Below are positions 10,217-21,222 of a stretch of 64,000 nt of DNA, piece after piece. The position numbers and the translations under genes are program-made. The DNA lies in the NCBI GenBank assembly GCA_002077065.1, contig NAJO01000011.1:333001-397000 (forward strand). The letters are read 5' to 3'. The DNA comes from Cryoendolithus antarcticus (lineage: Eukaryota > Ascomycota > Dothideomycetes > Cladosporiales > Cladosporiaceae). Each line of letters starts with the position of its first letter. Positions within the stretch are counted from its first letter, which is position 1. The notes beneath the pieces were generated by a model. That model did no database searches. It was not told the DNA's origin and saw nothing but the letters and a program-made list of their open reading frames with translations.

Positions 10217-11085
10217 AGGCAATGGTCCACTCACCGTGCAGCCCATGCTTGTTGGTGGATGCCCAGATGGTGAGCTCGGCTATGAGTCCACTATCGGAGC
10301 AGTCATCGACACCGCGCCAATAGATCTGATTCGTAGGCATCACTGCTTCTTTGCCCATCTCCTTCTGGACGAGGAAGTACAAGGCGTAGGTAAGCGCCGA
10401 GTTCATGCCATTTGGCTTGCTGGTATACCCGATGATAGCCTAGACGGGTGAGCTTCGAACGCAGATGATGGAGGCTTACATCTGCTTACTTCGGGTCGAA
10501 TGATATTCCAGCCCCATTTCTGGCCCTTCTGCCGCTCTGTGAGGCAGTCTTCTTGCGGGTAGTAGAAGTTCTCATCGAACGAGGCTAAGCGAGCATCGTC
10601 TTCGTTCGCAGGTGATGGAACAGGCTTCAGATGAACATTATAGTACTTTCCGCCAGTCTGTAATGTCACCTTCGCGAGTTCATCGGTAAGACTGCCTGTA
10701 GCTAGCACTCAATTCATTACGGCCGCTTACATTTTGCAGTTTCTGTCCGACATCAACTAGCGCGCCCAGGAAGTTCTCAAACAGCGCCCGATTCGCAGTG
10801 TTCAGTTCTACAAAGTCGTCCTTGTGGACATACGAAGGGAAGTATGAATGCGTCACAGGTGCGCATGTCTCTTGCATCTCCTCCGCCAGCGTCTCTGAAT
10901 CTTTGGTGAAATCTAGCGCAATGAACTTGGATTCGTGGATCAGAGACCAGATTCTTGAATGGTGAGCGGGAGGTCACGATGATGGAGCTCCATTCCTCCT
11001 CTGTCGTTTGCTTTGCTAGGTAGGCAATGATTGCTGAGCCGGTGATACCGTTGCCACCGGTGATGAATTCGACTTTGGGCGCCAT
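10217..11085 (-). pseudogene. PRISE-type NAD(P)H reductase remnant (frameshifted, C-terminus lost)
   Basis: Starts MAPKVEFITGGNGITGSAII (ATG at 11085), a Rossmann dinucleotide site as in the progesterone 5-beta-reductase/iridoid-synthase-like (PRISE) family, followed by VTSRSPF. Near 10930 one extra base breaks the frame: DPRI is followed in the next frame by KFIALDFTKDSETLAEEMQE. The coding signal then continues through two introns (about 10730-10670 and 10487-10438) with conserved LQTGGKYYNVHL, KWGWNIIRPE, AIIGYTSKPNGMNSALTYAL and IWASTNKH. After that, at about 10217, similarity stops; roughly the last 120-150 residues expected for the family are absent. Two independent defects make this a pseudogene. 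Confidence 0.75.
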
Positions 11086-11531
11086 TGGTCGAAATGTCCG
11101 CAGCCTTTCAGAGGACAACTGTGGGAAGACAATGCCCTTGGAGCGGTATTACTCGTTGAGATCGAGGTTCTTCTGGACGACAGTGAGGTACAGGCCTCAA
11201 ATGCAGAGATTGCAGCCCTTTACCAGCGGGAGACTGACGTTCCGAGTCGCGCAAGCCATCTCACCTCCGCATTGTAGTCTAATGCTCGCTTGGTGTGTCC
11301 AGCGCACCAGCCGAAGATCCTTCGATCGACAAGTGCTGAAGTTGGTCATGGATATAGTGGCACAAAGCAACTGAGGGGCATTATAGCAGTGGTATTACGT
11401 GAACTCAAATGCCACGAATGTCGATAGCTCTGCGTTGGTAATCAGCTTGCAGTGCCACGAGCACAAAATCTTGATCATCCAGGTCGCTGTTAACCCTGCG
11501 TCAAGACATGGTCTAGCTGGCATATACGTCC
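11086..11531. other. Intergenic stretch
   Basis: Lies between the reductase remnant and the 3' end of the FAD monooxygenase. No coding signal is seen on either strand. Confidence 0.5.
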
Positions 11532-13382
11532 TCAGTCCAGCGCTAGGACCTTCCGCAACGCTGTCAGCAGCAGCGTCACAGCATCATCAGACGCGCCCTT
11601 GTACCGCCACGCAACAAAGTGGTCCGGCCCCACTAGTACAACGCCTTCGTCCTCCACGCCGCGAACGCGCTCCCAGTCACTGTAGCAACCCATGAAGTCG
11701 CAGTGAAACCCAATGCTGTGAACCGCGATCTCAGGGTTCCCATCTCGGTCGCTCAATTGCTTTGCAGCCTGAAGCCAGCACTCCCCGCCTCGCTCTGTAA
11801 GTGCGGTGAATTTTCCATGACCGCACAAGTCCAGTGTCGAGACTCGTGGCGACTGACCACTGGCTGCAACCCAAACGTGCGGGAGATGTAAGCCTGGGAA
11901 AGATGAGACTGCAACTTCTTTCAAGGTGTTCAGGTTGTCGAATTGTGGCGGCGAGTCTCCCTCCGCGACCCAAGTCGCAAGCAAACCCATGTAGATCTGA
12001 TTCATTTGTATTCCAAGGGCCTGCAGCTCGGCCTCCGTAGCCTCGAAGGCATCCTGCAGGCATTTGCGGGCTTTCATTCCCGCTTCGTCTTTGCGCTCGA
12101 GCTGTTCGATCGCGCTCTTGCTCGCCCCGTGCGTTAGACCTAGGATAGACCATAGTGGGCGATGAGCTCCCTACACAAGGTTGTCAGTACTCCACAGAGG
12201 GGATATGCAGCCTTTTGCACTTAGACCTACCATTCCCGTATTCGCACGTCGAACGATTCCGCCCCCAAAAGGCTTCCTCTCCACAGTCAATGTATCGAGT
12301 AGGGCTGGAGCTGCCATTGACCGCAGAACGTACGCAAGCTTCCACGCCAGATTGAATGCGTCAGAAATGCATGTACTGCTTCCAAGCCCATTGATGGGAG
12401 GATGCCGATGTACTGCGTCGCCAATGCACATCACACGGCCTTTCTGCCACGTCTCCGCGACCTGATCGTTGATGTTCCACCGGAATGTCGATAGAACTTG
12501 ATAGGCACGTCAGTGTTGCCGATCATTTGATGTAGTCGGCCTTTGATTTGCGCCTCGCTTGGCTCGAAGACCTCGCCGTCTTTCTTCGCCGGATCTGTTT
12601 GAGAGCGCGTCAGTTCTATTCATGCCTTTATAATACGAGTGGGTATCGCTCACGCATTGAGACCACGAACTCAGTCCAGGGTCTGACCATGCGAAAGTTA
12701 CCCACGGCAGACCATTCCGGTGCGTCATTATTGAGAATCCAGTTCAGACTTCCAGGACGATTGATGAGACACTTCGTCAGGTCGGCTTCAATATGCACGT
12801 TAAAAGCCGAGTTGATTGTCTTGCCCACAAAGGCTTCAATGACCGGACTCCGTGCGCCATCGACTCCAATCAAGTAGTCACAACGCACTTGGTACTCCTT
12901 CACATCCTCCCGGCGGCGAATTGTGGCTACGACGCTGTCGCCTTGATCGTCCAGATAAATGAACTCGTGGCCAAATCGTACCTCAGCTCCATTTCCGACG
13001 GCAGCCTCGACCAAGATGGGCTCAAGATAGCTCTCGGCAGATCAGACATGGGACATGGACTCGCCATCTCGTAGCGATGCTTCTCGGACGGCTTGTTGCC
13101 CCAAGACCACATGCGGCCGTGCTCCTCGCCAGCCAGAGTGTTTGACCATGATGTATGCTGCATGTCGCTTGCGTCACTCGCAACTTTGGCCACGCGAGCT
13201 TCGAGTCCGCCGTCTCGCAAGACCTCCATCGCGCGCTGGTTGAAGATGTGGGCCCGCGGTGTATTGGCCGTGCCATGATGGCGTGAGATGACGATCGATC
13301 TGATGCTCAATTTGCCCAAGTGGAAGGCGAGCGTCGCTCCAGCAGGGCCCGCGCCTATGATGAGGACTTGGACTGTCTCCAT
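11532..13382 (-). pseudogene. Phenol 2-monooxygenase-type FAD hydroxylase with two frameshifts
   Basis: Starts METVQVLIIGAGPAGATLAF (GxGxxG FAD site). It continues with PRAHIFNQRAMEVLRD, the DG motif CDYLIGVDGARSPV and the second FAD motif GRVMCIGDAVHRHPPINGLG. The C-terminal thioredoxin-like domain of phenol hydroxylases follows (VRGVEDEGVVLVGPDHFVAW), with TGA at 11532. Introns lie near 12646-12590 and 12236-12180. Two single-base losses break the frame. One is near 13020 (DLPRAIL must continue EPILVEAAVGNG in another frame). The other is near 12500 (DVPIK must continue VLSTFRWNINDQ). Otherwise every block is present and the corrected length is near 590 residues, normal for the family. It is divergent from the P450, 744 bp away. 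Confidence 0.75.
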
Positions 13383-14126
13383 CGCGAGGGCTCAGACAAG
13401 GGGAAGACGCCAGCCAGATGCGATGGCGTCGTATCCAAGGTAGTTCGAAACTCGAGATCGCAGGGATACAGGTGATATCTTTGCGACTCAATTGACCATC
13501 TAGTGACATTAGTTTTGCCGGCGAACCACTGAACGCCTGCAACGCGCGAGACTCAGCCTCAACGCATGTGCTCAGAGTCTCCGTTACCATCCCGGCGTGT
13601 AGAGCGGGACATCTGCATTGCACGGTCGTGCCGATAGGCTGCGCCGTAGTGAACGATTGGTCGATGCGGAACCCTCATCCAGGTGTTCGATTGATCACGA
13701 AGACTGTGTGGGTAGTACGTAGCATCGTAGCGCAAGCTCATCAGCGTTTGCATCGAGACTCCAGGATCCTTGTCCCCCATGTGGCGATGTGTAAGTGACT
13801 TTGTCAAAGTGGGGATGTTCATTCGCCAGGTGCAATCGATGCCACTTTATCCGACCGTGGCACCGGCGAAGATCGGCAACTTTCTGCAAACAAGCCAACG
13901 CAGTCTCCGAACTTGAAACGAGTGACAGTACGACATCGAGCAAATGCAGGACAGCATGGCTCATACGTCGTCGATCATGCTTCTGGTGCGGAGATCAGTG
14001 ACCCCCTTCGTAGAGGAGCTAAACATCGATGAGAGCGATTGCTAGGACTATGCACTAGAGCTGAACCGAAGAGCGTCGACGACAAGAGCTCTTATTGAGT
14101 GATCCATTTGGACTAGGACCCCCAGA
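13383..14126. promoter_or_regulatory. Divergent promoter region between FAD monooxygenase and P450
   Basis: A 744-bp spacer between two start codons pointing apart, so it should hold both promoters. I see no clear binding-site repeat or gene in it. Confidence 0.45.
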
Positions 14127-15755
14127 ATGGCAGTCTTGTCGAACGTAGTCGCTTTCAGCGCAGTCCTCTATCTCGCGCAATGGGTCAGTAACGCCTAGCC
14201 GCTCAAGAAGCCGAGTAACGACATGATACTGACCAGTGCAGGTAATATACGCCCTCTTCCTCTCGCCAGTCCGCCATGTGCCCGGACCATGGTGGGCTCG
14301 ACTGTCGAAGTTGCCGCTCCTCAGAGCCACGTATCAACGAAGTCGAAGCAAATACGCCAGCGACTTACTCGCCAAGTACGGACCCATTGTCGTAATCGCG
14401 CCAAATCAAGTGCACACCAGCGATGATGAGGCGATGAAGGTGATCTACAGCCGCAAGGCACTGGGGACGCCATTCTATGCTGGCATGGGATCCTGGAAGG
14501 GTGTCACGTCGACGCTCGGATTCGTCGATTACGCGAGTGCGGCTCCGACGAGGAACAATCTGATACAGGTGATTCTGGGCATGCGTCGCATTGCAGAAAT
14601 TCGGTTCGATTGACTCCCGAGCAGTGTTTCCAGAACAAGAACCTTGTAACACTGGTCGAGAACATCTCCTCGCACGTTTCTGAGTTCTGTGAGATGTTGC
14701 GGCGAAAAGGCCAATCCAGCGAAGACGTTGACAGGGTCGTGCAATTTCGATCACTGGCCCTAGACATTGTTACCGATGTGCTGTGGGGCGAGAAAGACAC
14801 CCTGCTGAGCAGCTCGTCCGACGAGACGCCGGCCTTTCTTCGCCGTTTTCATGTCTTCAGTACTTACAACGCTATGAAAAGCTTCCTCCCCGGCTTCGAT
14901 ACGTACACGAAGTATCTGGGAAGTGCCAAACTGCGTCAGCTTCGACAAGACTGCAGCGATATGGACATCACTACAAAAGATGCTCTTTCGCGCTGGCAGG
15001 AGGGAGGAGATCATCGCGACAAGGACGTCCCGAGCATGCTGAGATCGATGGACGAGGCGGTCGATGAAAGAAAGCGTGTCACGAAAGATCATATTCCGGC
15101 TTACATGGTGGAGATGCTGGCAGCAGGTAGCTCGACAACCTCGCACACCGCGACATTCACATGCTATGAGCTGTCACGACACCCAGAGGTACAAGCCAGA
15201 CCTTGAAAGGAGTTGGAACACCAGTATCCGGACGCAGACAAAATCGATGAGAAGGCACTGATGGATCTACCATTTCTTGACGGAGTGTTGCGGGAGACCA
15301 TGCGCCTGATGCCAATGGTTCCAGGGCCGCTGGAGCGATTCCTCGTCGAGCCCATCAAGGTGGGCTGTTTCGAGGTTAGTCAAGTCGCAGCTTGGATGCA
15401 GGATTACAACTGACCTGCTCGACAGGTGCCACCAGGCGTGATCGCGTCCACGGCAGCATACGATCAGGGACGCCTGCCCTCGGTGTACCCAGACCCGGAT
15501 TCGTGGTCGCCAGATAGATGGTTGAACGCTACCGATGAGATGCACCTGAATTGGACGCCATTTGGGCACGGATCGAGAAGCTGTCCAGGTTCTAACTTGG
15601 CCATGACCGAGCTGAAGTACATGCTCGGCATCATTCTGCGAACATTCCACGTTGAACCACCGAAGCAACACAAAGTTCAGCCTCTAGATCTAGGCGATGT
15701 CTTCGTTTCCGGTGAGAGGAGTGGGCAGTGCTGGGTGAGGTTCGTAGAAGGATGA
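14127..15755 (+). pseudogene. Cytochrome P450 monooxygenase with one in-frame TGA
   Basis: Exons 14127-14183, 14242-14568, 14625-15374 and 15426-15755 all join in phase 0, giving 487 codons plus the stop. An N-terminal membrane anchor precedes the HVPGPWWARLSKLP hinge. AAGSSTTSHT is the I-helix oxygen-binding site, LRETMR is the K-helix ExxR, PDSWSPDRW is the meander and FGHGSRSCPGSN is the haem loop with its Cys ligand. A TGA at 15204-15206, between EVQARP and KELEHQYPD, stops translation before the K-helix. CGA to TGA would be a single C-to-T change. All splice sites and the rest of the frame are intact, so the lesion looks recent, or it could be a sequencing error. Confidence 0.8.
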
Positions 15756-16051
15756 TCGTGATGCTCTGATCTTCGCTAGAGGAGTTGGCGCTGTTTCGGT
15801 ACATTTTCGCAATCACGCACATAAAGTCGTCGCATCGGGCTGCTGGATTATTCCAGAACCCAACATACTAGCCACGCAGGGCATGCCCTGTATAGGTTTA
15901 GGTAAGTTGTGGCATGGAGATGAGATGACTGGGAATGAAATAGGACTGGCAGATTGCGGAACTGAGCCCGCGGTCGCGGCTATAGACGGCAATCTGTCGC
16001 AAGAATTGTGATCCGTTTGCTCTCTCAAGGAATTTGTCCTATGTCTGCTCC
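15756..16051. other. Intergenic stretch
   Basis: A short spacer before the purine gene. Nothing is recognised in it. Confidence 0.4.
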
Positions 16052-16723
16052 ATGATGGCATCTTCGCGCGTCACTGTCCTCATCTCGGGCTCGGGTACGA
16101 ATTTGCAAGCCCTCATCGATGCGTGCGCCTCCGCCGCAATCCCCAACAGCACCATCGTGCGCGTGATATCCGATCGCAAAGATGCATATGGTCTGCAACG
16201 AGCCCAAGGTGTCGACATACCTACGACCCACCACGGTATCCTCCGCTATAAGAAGCTTCACCCCGACGTTTCTTCGACTCCGATATTTGTTGAGGCTCGC
16301 AAAGCCTACGACGCCGATCTTGCAACCCTAGTCCTCGCCGACAAGCCGGATCTCATAGTCTGCGCGGGTTTCATGCGCATCCTGACGCCCTCGTTCTTGG
16401 ATCCAGTATCAGCGGCGAAAGTGCCGATCATCAACCTGCACCCATCGCTTCATGGTGATCTGGTTGGGGCAGGATGCATCGAGGATGCTTGGGCTGAGTT
16501 TGAGCAGGGCAAGAGGAACAAAACGGGGGTGATGATCCACTACGTGATCCGGGAGGTGGATTTGGGAGAGCCGGTCGTGCAGAGGGAGGTGGACATGGAA
16601 GGGTGCAAGGACATTGGGCAGCTGAAAGACAGGATCCATGAGGTCGAGCATAAGCTGATCGTCGAGGGCGCAAGAAAGGTACTTGAGGGACGAGCAGCAG
16701 GCAAGACGGAAGTGGGAGGTTGA
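16052..16723 (+). CDS. ADE8: Phosphoribosylglycinamide formyltransferase (GAR transformylase)
   Basis: The third step of de novo purine synthesis: transfer of a formyl group from 10-formyl-tetrahydrofolate to GAR. The frame runs to 16723. The first ATG is at 16052 (MMASSRVTVLISGSGTNLQA), giving 223 residues, the usual size of stand-alone fungal enzymes. Visible family motifs are the phosphate-binding SGSGTNLQAL, LVLADKPDLIVCAGFMRIL, the catalytic NLHPSL with its His, and TGVMIHYVIREVDLGEPV, which includes the HxVxxxxDxG catalytic Asp. It is an intact single exon. It lies next to, but is unrelated to, the decayed oxidative cluster. Confidence 0.93.
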   Translation: MMASSRVTVLISGSGTNLQALIDACASAAIPNSTIVRVISDRKDAYGLQRAQGVDIPTTHHGILRYKKLHPDVSSTPIFVEARKAYDADLATLVLADKPDLIVCAGFMRILTPSFLDPVSAAKVPIINLHPSLHGDLVGAGCIEDAWAEFEQGKRNKTGVMIHYVIREVDLGEPVVQREVDMEGCKDIGQLKDRIHEVEHKLIVEGARKVLEGRAAGKTEVGG

Positions 16724-17551
16724 AGCCACGGCCTTAGATTGCAGTCTAAGGACGACGAACATCGCCCGGAACCAACAAGGCCCCCGAGAGCGCTGTATCA
16801 GCTCGTCGGATGACTCTCGCGTTGGCGCCGGCTATGGGCGTGGAATCGCATCACGGCGCCTGCGATGCGCTGTGCGAGCTCAGGTCTCGAATCGTCAACC
16901 CTAGCTTTTGTGCACCTAAGCTGGATCGTGCATGGCAGCGGAAACGAGTCGCATGTGGCTCCAAGCTAGTTTCGCTCCGAGACGAGGCTCTTGAACGAGA
17001 CCAATGACCCCACACCAAGCCTTACCTAATCTGAAAAGATATCCGGGCTGATAGGATAGCGTGAGCAAGCAGAAGTGCTGGTCGCCGGTCAGATCGCTAC
17101 ATGTCTTCATATGCTGTGCGACTTGCAAGTCTGGCGTTTTGGCGGAGCTAGCACCAAGCATTGCCCACCTCTGACCATCGGGAGAGGTCTTCGGATTGCT
17201 CGCATGTCTTGAACATATCTCGAGACCAGCCCGTGCCCGAGAAGCATTCGGCTTCCTGCCTAAACCGGCGATATGAAGTCGATAGAGCTCTGAAAGTCAA
17301 TTTCTTCCCATACTTCGTGCACCCCACTTGTGACGTGCAATAGTGCCAGTATGTCTTTCTTGCCAGCTTTTGAGCAATAACATGACTGTAGCAGGAGCTC
17401 GAGCGCGTGACTGACGAGCAGTCTGATCGCAACACGCATTGCTTTGTCTCGGGCTGTTATCGGCCTGGACCTGCCTGCTTAAGCCGAAGATCCCTCGAAA
17501 TTGTTACTCCAGCTGTTTAGAGCATTGCGGCCTTTGGGACACCGACACAAC
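16724..17551. other. Intergenic stretch
   Basis: An 828-bp upstream region of the transporter. Only short unconvincing frames are present; no tRNA or repeat is seen. Confidence 0.5.
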
Positions 17552-19956
17552 ATGGCAGATCACAATAGAAGACCCTCGGGGTCAAGTAGAGCTAGAGCAA
17601 TACCCAGTGTCGGCTCTTCACCTTCTCCGTCGGAATTCCCACTGGTCGGATCGCCCTCGAGAGCCACTACCACGTCCCGACTAGCAGAACCTGTAGTCGG
17701 GTCGCCAGCACCGAGCCACCTTTCAAATTCGAGACAGAGCAGATCTGGTGCGCCTTCTGGACGGGAAACGCCATTGGCAGGTGCGTCTGGGACTTCTGCG
17801 CCGGGGCCTGGACCGTCCTCCCTGTCGCAAGCACTGAGAGGATCGCTGGGCCAGTCACCCCCGAGGTTCGCAACAGCCTCGCAGGCCGATAGCTTTCGCG
17901 GTGGCAGTCCAGTACGAAAACAGCCTGCGGGGGAGTATGGGTCGTTCACTCCGAGGTCACACAACACCCAGCTCGGGAGGAGTCCGAGGGCAGCGGAAGA
18001 TCTCGAGGTGTTGAGACGGCATTTGGTAGGACCATCGCAGGCCCCAGCCTCAGAAGTGGGCTCGTACAGGAAAGGGAGCAATGTCGCCGGACGCGAGCAG
18101 TCGGAGGATCAGAGCATTGCGGACGAGGATAAGTTCTCGAGTCTACAAATGCAGGGCGGAGACACCACGCGGCACATCTATCGCTATGCGGAGAAGAAGG
18201 AGAGGGAGCAGGCAGAGGCTGACCAGCGGGAGAACGGCCGACTACGAAGAAGCATGAGTGTCACCTTGCCGCCGAGAGTCGAAGTCGAGGAGGAAGAAAC
18301 ATCGAACATCAACAAGCCGGGCGGCTTCCGAAGAGACCACTTGCGGCGGACTGCAGGATCGCCAGCGCCTTCCAGTATCACACAACGAAGACCAGACTAC
18401 GGCACCACCCGCGCATTCACAGAACCACCCCGACCGAACCAACAATTCATCACGAACAACTTCATCGAGTTTCTCACCCTGTATGGCCACTTCGCCGGCG
18501 AATCTCTAGACGAAGACGACGAAGTCTTGGGTCCAGACGAATACTTCTCCTCCGACAACTACGAAGACACCACAGCCGACGGCGGTGACCGCAACTCTGA
18601 CGAAGGCGACTGGGGCGAGAACTCCGCCTTACTAACGCCAGGGAAACGGAAACGAAGGCGCGCGCGCAAAGAGACCGGTCAAGGCTCGCCAGTAGGCGCC
18701 GGCCTATTGTTACTGAAGTCTTTCGTCGGCACGGGCGTCCTCTTCCTCCCTCGCGCCTACCTTAACGGCGGCATGCTCTTCTCAAACATGGTCCTGCTCG
18801 GCATAGCGCTAGTGTCCTACTACTGCTTCATCCTGCTCGTCGCCGTGCGGCTCAAAGTCCACGCCTCTTTCGGCGACATGGGCGAGCGAATTTTCGGCCC
18901 CTATTTCCGGCACATGATAAACTTCTCCCTCGTGATCTCGCAGATGGGCTTCTCCTCTGCCTACATAGTCTTCGTAGGCGAGAATCTGCAAGCTTTCATT
19001 CTGGCCGTGTCGGATTGCAGGACTTATATCGATATCAAGTGGGTGATTTTGATGCAGATGATCATCTTCTTGCCGCTGTCGCTGTATCGGAATATTAATA
19101 ACATCCAGAAGATGGCTCTGGCCGCTGATCTGTTCATTCTATTAGGACTGGTGTACCTCTATTTCTACGACATGAAGACGATCATCCATCAAGGCGGCAT
19201 CTCGGATATCCAGAACTTCAATCCTAAGGACTGGACGCTCTTCATCGGCACCGCGATCTTCACCTTCGAGGGCATCGGCCTGATTATCCCGATTCAAGGC
19301 GGGATGAAAGATCCGCGCAAGTTCCCCACTGTCCTGGCGAGCGTCATGGTCATCATCTCCGTGGTCTTCATCTCCATGGGCGCGCTGTCTTACGCTGCGT
19401 ACGGCTCCGCTACCAAGACTGTCATCATCTTGAATTTACCCCAGGACAACAGACTCGTAAACGGCGTGCAGTTTATCTACAGCTTGGCAATCTTGCTGAG
19501 CACGCCGCTACAAATCTACCCGGCGATCGAGATTACGAGTCAGCAGCTTTTCAGTCGAACGGGAAAATACAACCCCTGGATCAAGTGGCAGAAGAACGTC
19601 TTCCGCTTCTTCATGGTCATGCTTTGCGCTATGATCGCCTGGCTCGGTGCCAACGATCTTGATAAATTCGTCTCATTGGTTGGATCGTTTGCTTGCATTC
19701 CGCTGGTGTATATATATCCTGTGAGCTCACCTATCCCCCAGAGTAATGGCATGTGGCTTTGCTGACAAGAGAGTAGCCTTTGATGCATTATAGAGCGGTC
19801 GCTACGAAGACGTGGCACCGCATTGTAGACGTGCTGTTGGTTATTTTGGGGTTCGTGGCTATGACTTATACTACGGCGTTGACGGCGCAGAGTTGGGTGA
19901 ATGGGAAACAGATCAAGGCGCCGGGGTATTGCGATGAGAGGGGGTTCGTGATGTGA
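17552..19956 (+). CDS. Vacuolar amino-acid transporter (AVT3/AVT4-like, two exons)
   Basis: Exons 17552-19720 and 19777-19956 (phase 0, 782 residues). The first 380 or so residues are a disordered, Ser/Pro-rich cytosolic region, as in yeast Avt3/Avt4. The Aa_trans permease domain follows, starting GAGLLLLKSFVGTGVLFLPR, with about ten hydrophobic segments. Recognisable blocks include INNIQKMALAADLFILLGLVY, FTFEGIGLIIPI and the C-terminal CIPLVYIYP joined by splicing to PLMHYRAVATK. Such proteins export neutral amino acids from the vacuole. The ATG at 17552 was chosen because the upstream in-frame codons are leader-like. The last exon encodes the final membrane helix, so a model without the intron would lose it. 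Confidence 0.9.
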
Positions 19957-20347
19957 TGTAGTGAGAAATGCGCGTTGAGAATTAGCGGATGCTTACGAGC
20001 TTGCATAGATGATAAAGAGCATTAGGTGGAGCGCAGCGACTGCGTGCGGGAATAATGCATAGATAGTCGATGTGATGTACATATAATTTCTACATGTCCG
20101 CTTCTGGGCGAACACATTGCCGATCAGCCCCAACTTTTTACCCTTCCGGATAGCCTTCTCTGGCTCCATTGCCTTTTCCCACCGTAACAGCAGTGCGGCA
20201 GCGTCCTTGTCCCTCTTCTTCCTTCAAACTCGCCCAGTGTTGACAATCATTGTGCGCCATCGCGGTCTCAATGCTCCTCTCGCCCTCATGCTGAGATGCA
20301 CCGCGATGTCAAATCCAAAGTCCGATTCCACCATATTATCAGATTCA
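19957..20347. other. Convergent intergenic stretch
   Basis: 3' ends of the transporter and the mitoribosomal gene face each other here. No further feature is seen. Confidence 0.4.
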
Positions 20348-20896
20348 TCATTTCGGCCACTTCTTCCACCCTCTCCCATGGCCCCGTTCCTTCCACTCCC
20401 TAACCAACGCAGGCATCCCCTCCATCGCCTTCCTTCGTCCCTCGAGTCTACCCTTCAACGTCCGTTCCCAAAGCTTTCCCTTCACTCGTTTCCCCACTCC
20501 AGTCCCCTGCACCCTCAATCCATTCTCTATCCGCTTCCGCTCCTTCTCCTCGGGGTGTTTCGGCGAGCTCGGCATTAGCGAGAGGACGTTGTGTTGTGCG
20601 GCGAGCTTGAAGAGGCCGGCTTGGCGACGGAGGGAGATGTGAGGGGCGTGCCAGTTTTGGGTTGTGGGGTTGCGGAAGGCGGCGAAGGGGGAGGGTTTGG
20701 TGTGGGTGTGTAGCCGGGTTTGGGAGGGTGGGGAGGTGGCTGGGAGAAAGGCGTTGGGGTCTGAGGGGGAGGTGTTTGAGGCTGTTGAGGGGGTGGTGGA
20801 GGAGAGGGAGGCGATAGGCGCGGGTGGGAAGCGCGCGAAGAAGGAGAGGAGGCGTGGGGGGAGGGTTTGCGCGAGGCGGATGTGTTGTTCCATCAT
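20348..20896 (-). CDS. MRPL25: Mitochondrial large-subunit ribosomal protein mL59 (MRPL25-like)
   Basis: An intact single exon of 182 residues from the ATG at 20896. The longer frame upstream begins at a TTG. The N-terminal RLAQTLPPRLLSFFARFPP, the middle WHAPHISLRRQAGLFKLA and the C-terminal RVKGKLWERTLKGRLEGRR with EWKERGHGRGWKKWPK match the fungal mitoribosomal L25/mL59 family as I know it. The strongly basic C-terminus fits rRNA binding. It is divergent from the proteasome gene, with 326 bp between start codons. Confidence 0.88.
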   Translation of the reverse strand: MMEQHIRLAQTLPPRLLSFFARFPPAPIASLSSTTPSTASNTSPSDPNAFLPATSPPSQTRLHTHTKPSPFAAFRNPTTQNWHAPHISLRRQAGLFKLAAQHNVLSLMPSSPKHPEEKERKRIENGLRVQGTGVGKRVKGKLWERTLKGRLEGRRKAMEGMPALVREWKERGHGRGWKKWPK

Positions 20897-21222
20897 GGTA
20901 TGTTGTGTGGCAAGTGACAAGGTGGAGGTGATGGTCGGACATGATCAACTCATATTCGAGAGGTCGCGGACATCGGATGTCTCGAAGCGGCAATCCGCGT
21001 TTGCCGACCTCTGAGCTGTGATGCGCGTTGTGCTGTGCCTGGAGCTTGTACACTCGCGATCAAACACTACGACTCAGTACAACGACTTTACATATAAGCA
21101 ACTTCTCACAACCGTTGATCCGGACCTCAACTGCTCGTACAGGATCATTCGTAGGAGCATACACTCCGCGCTGAGCACACCGAGACGATCTCCATCATAC
21201 CACCCCTCCATCCGCCGCAAGC
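20897..21222. promoter_or_regulatory. Divergent promoter region mL59 / proteasome beta3
   Basis: A 326-bp spacer between two start codons. A TATA-like catataagc lies at about 21090, some 130 bp before the proteasome ATG. No gene is present. Confidence 0.4.
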
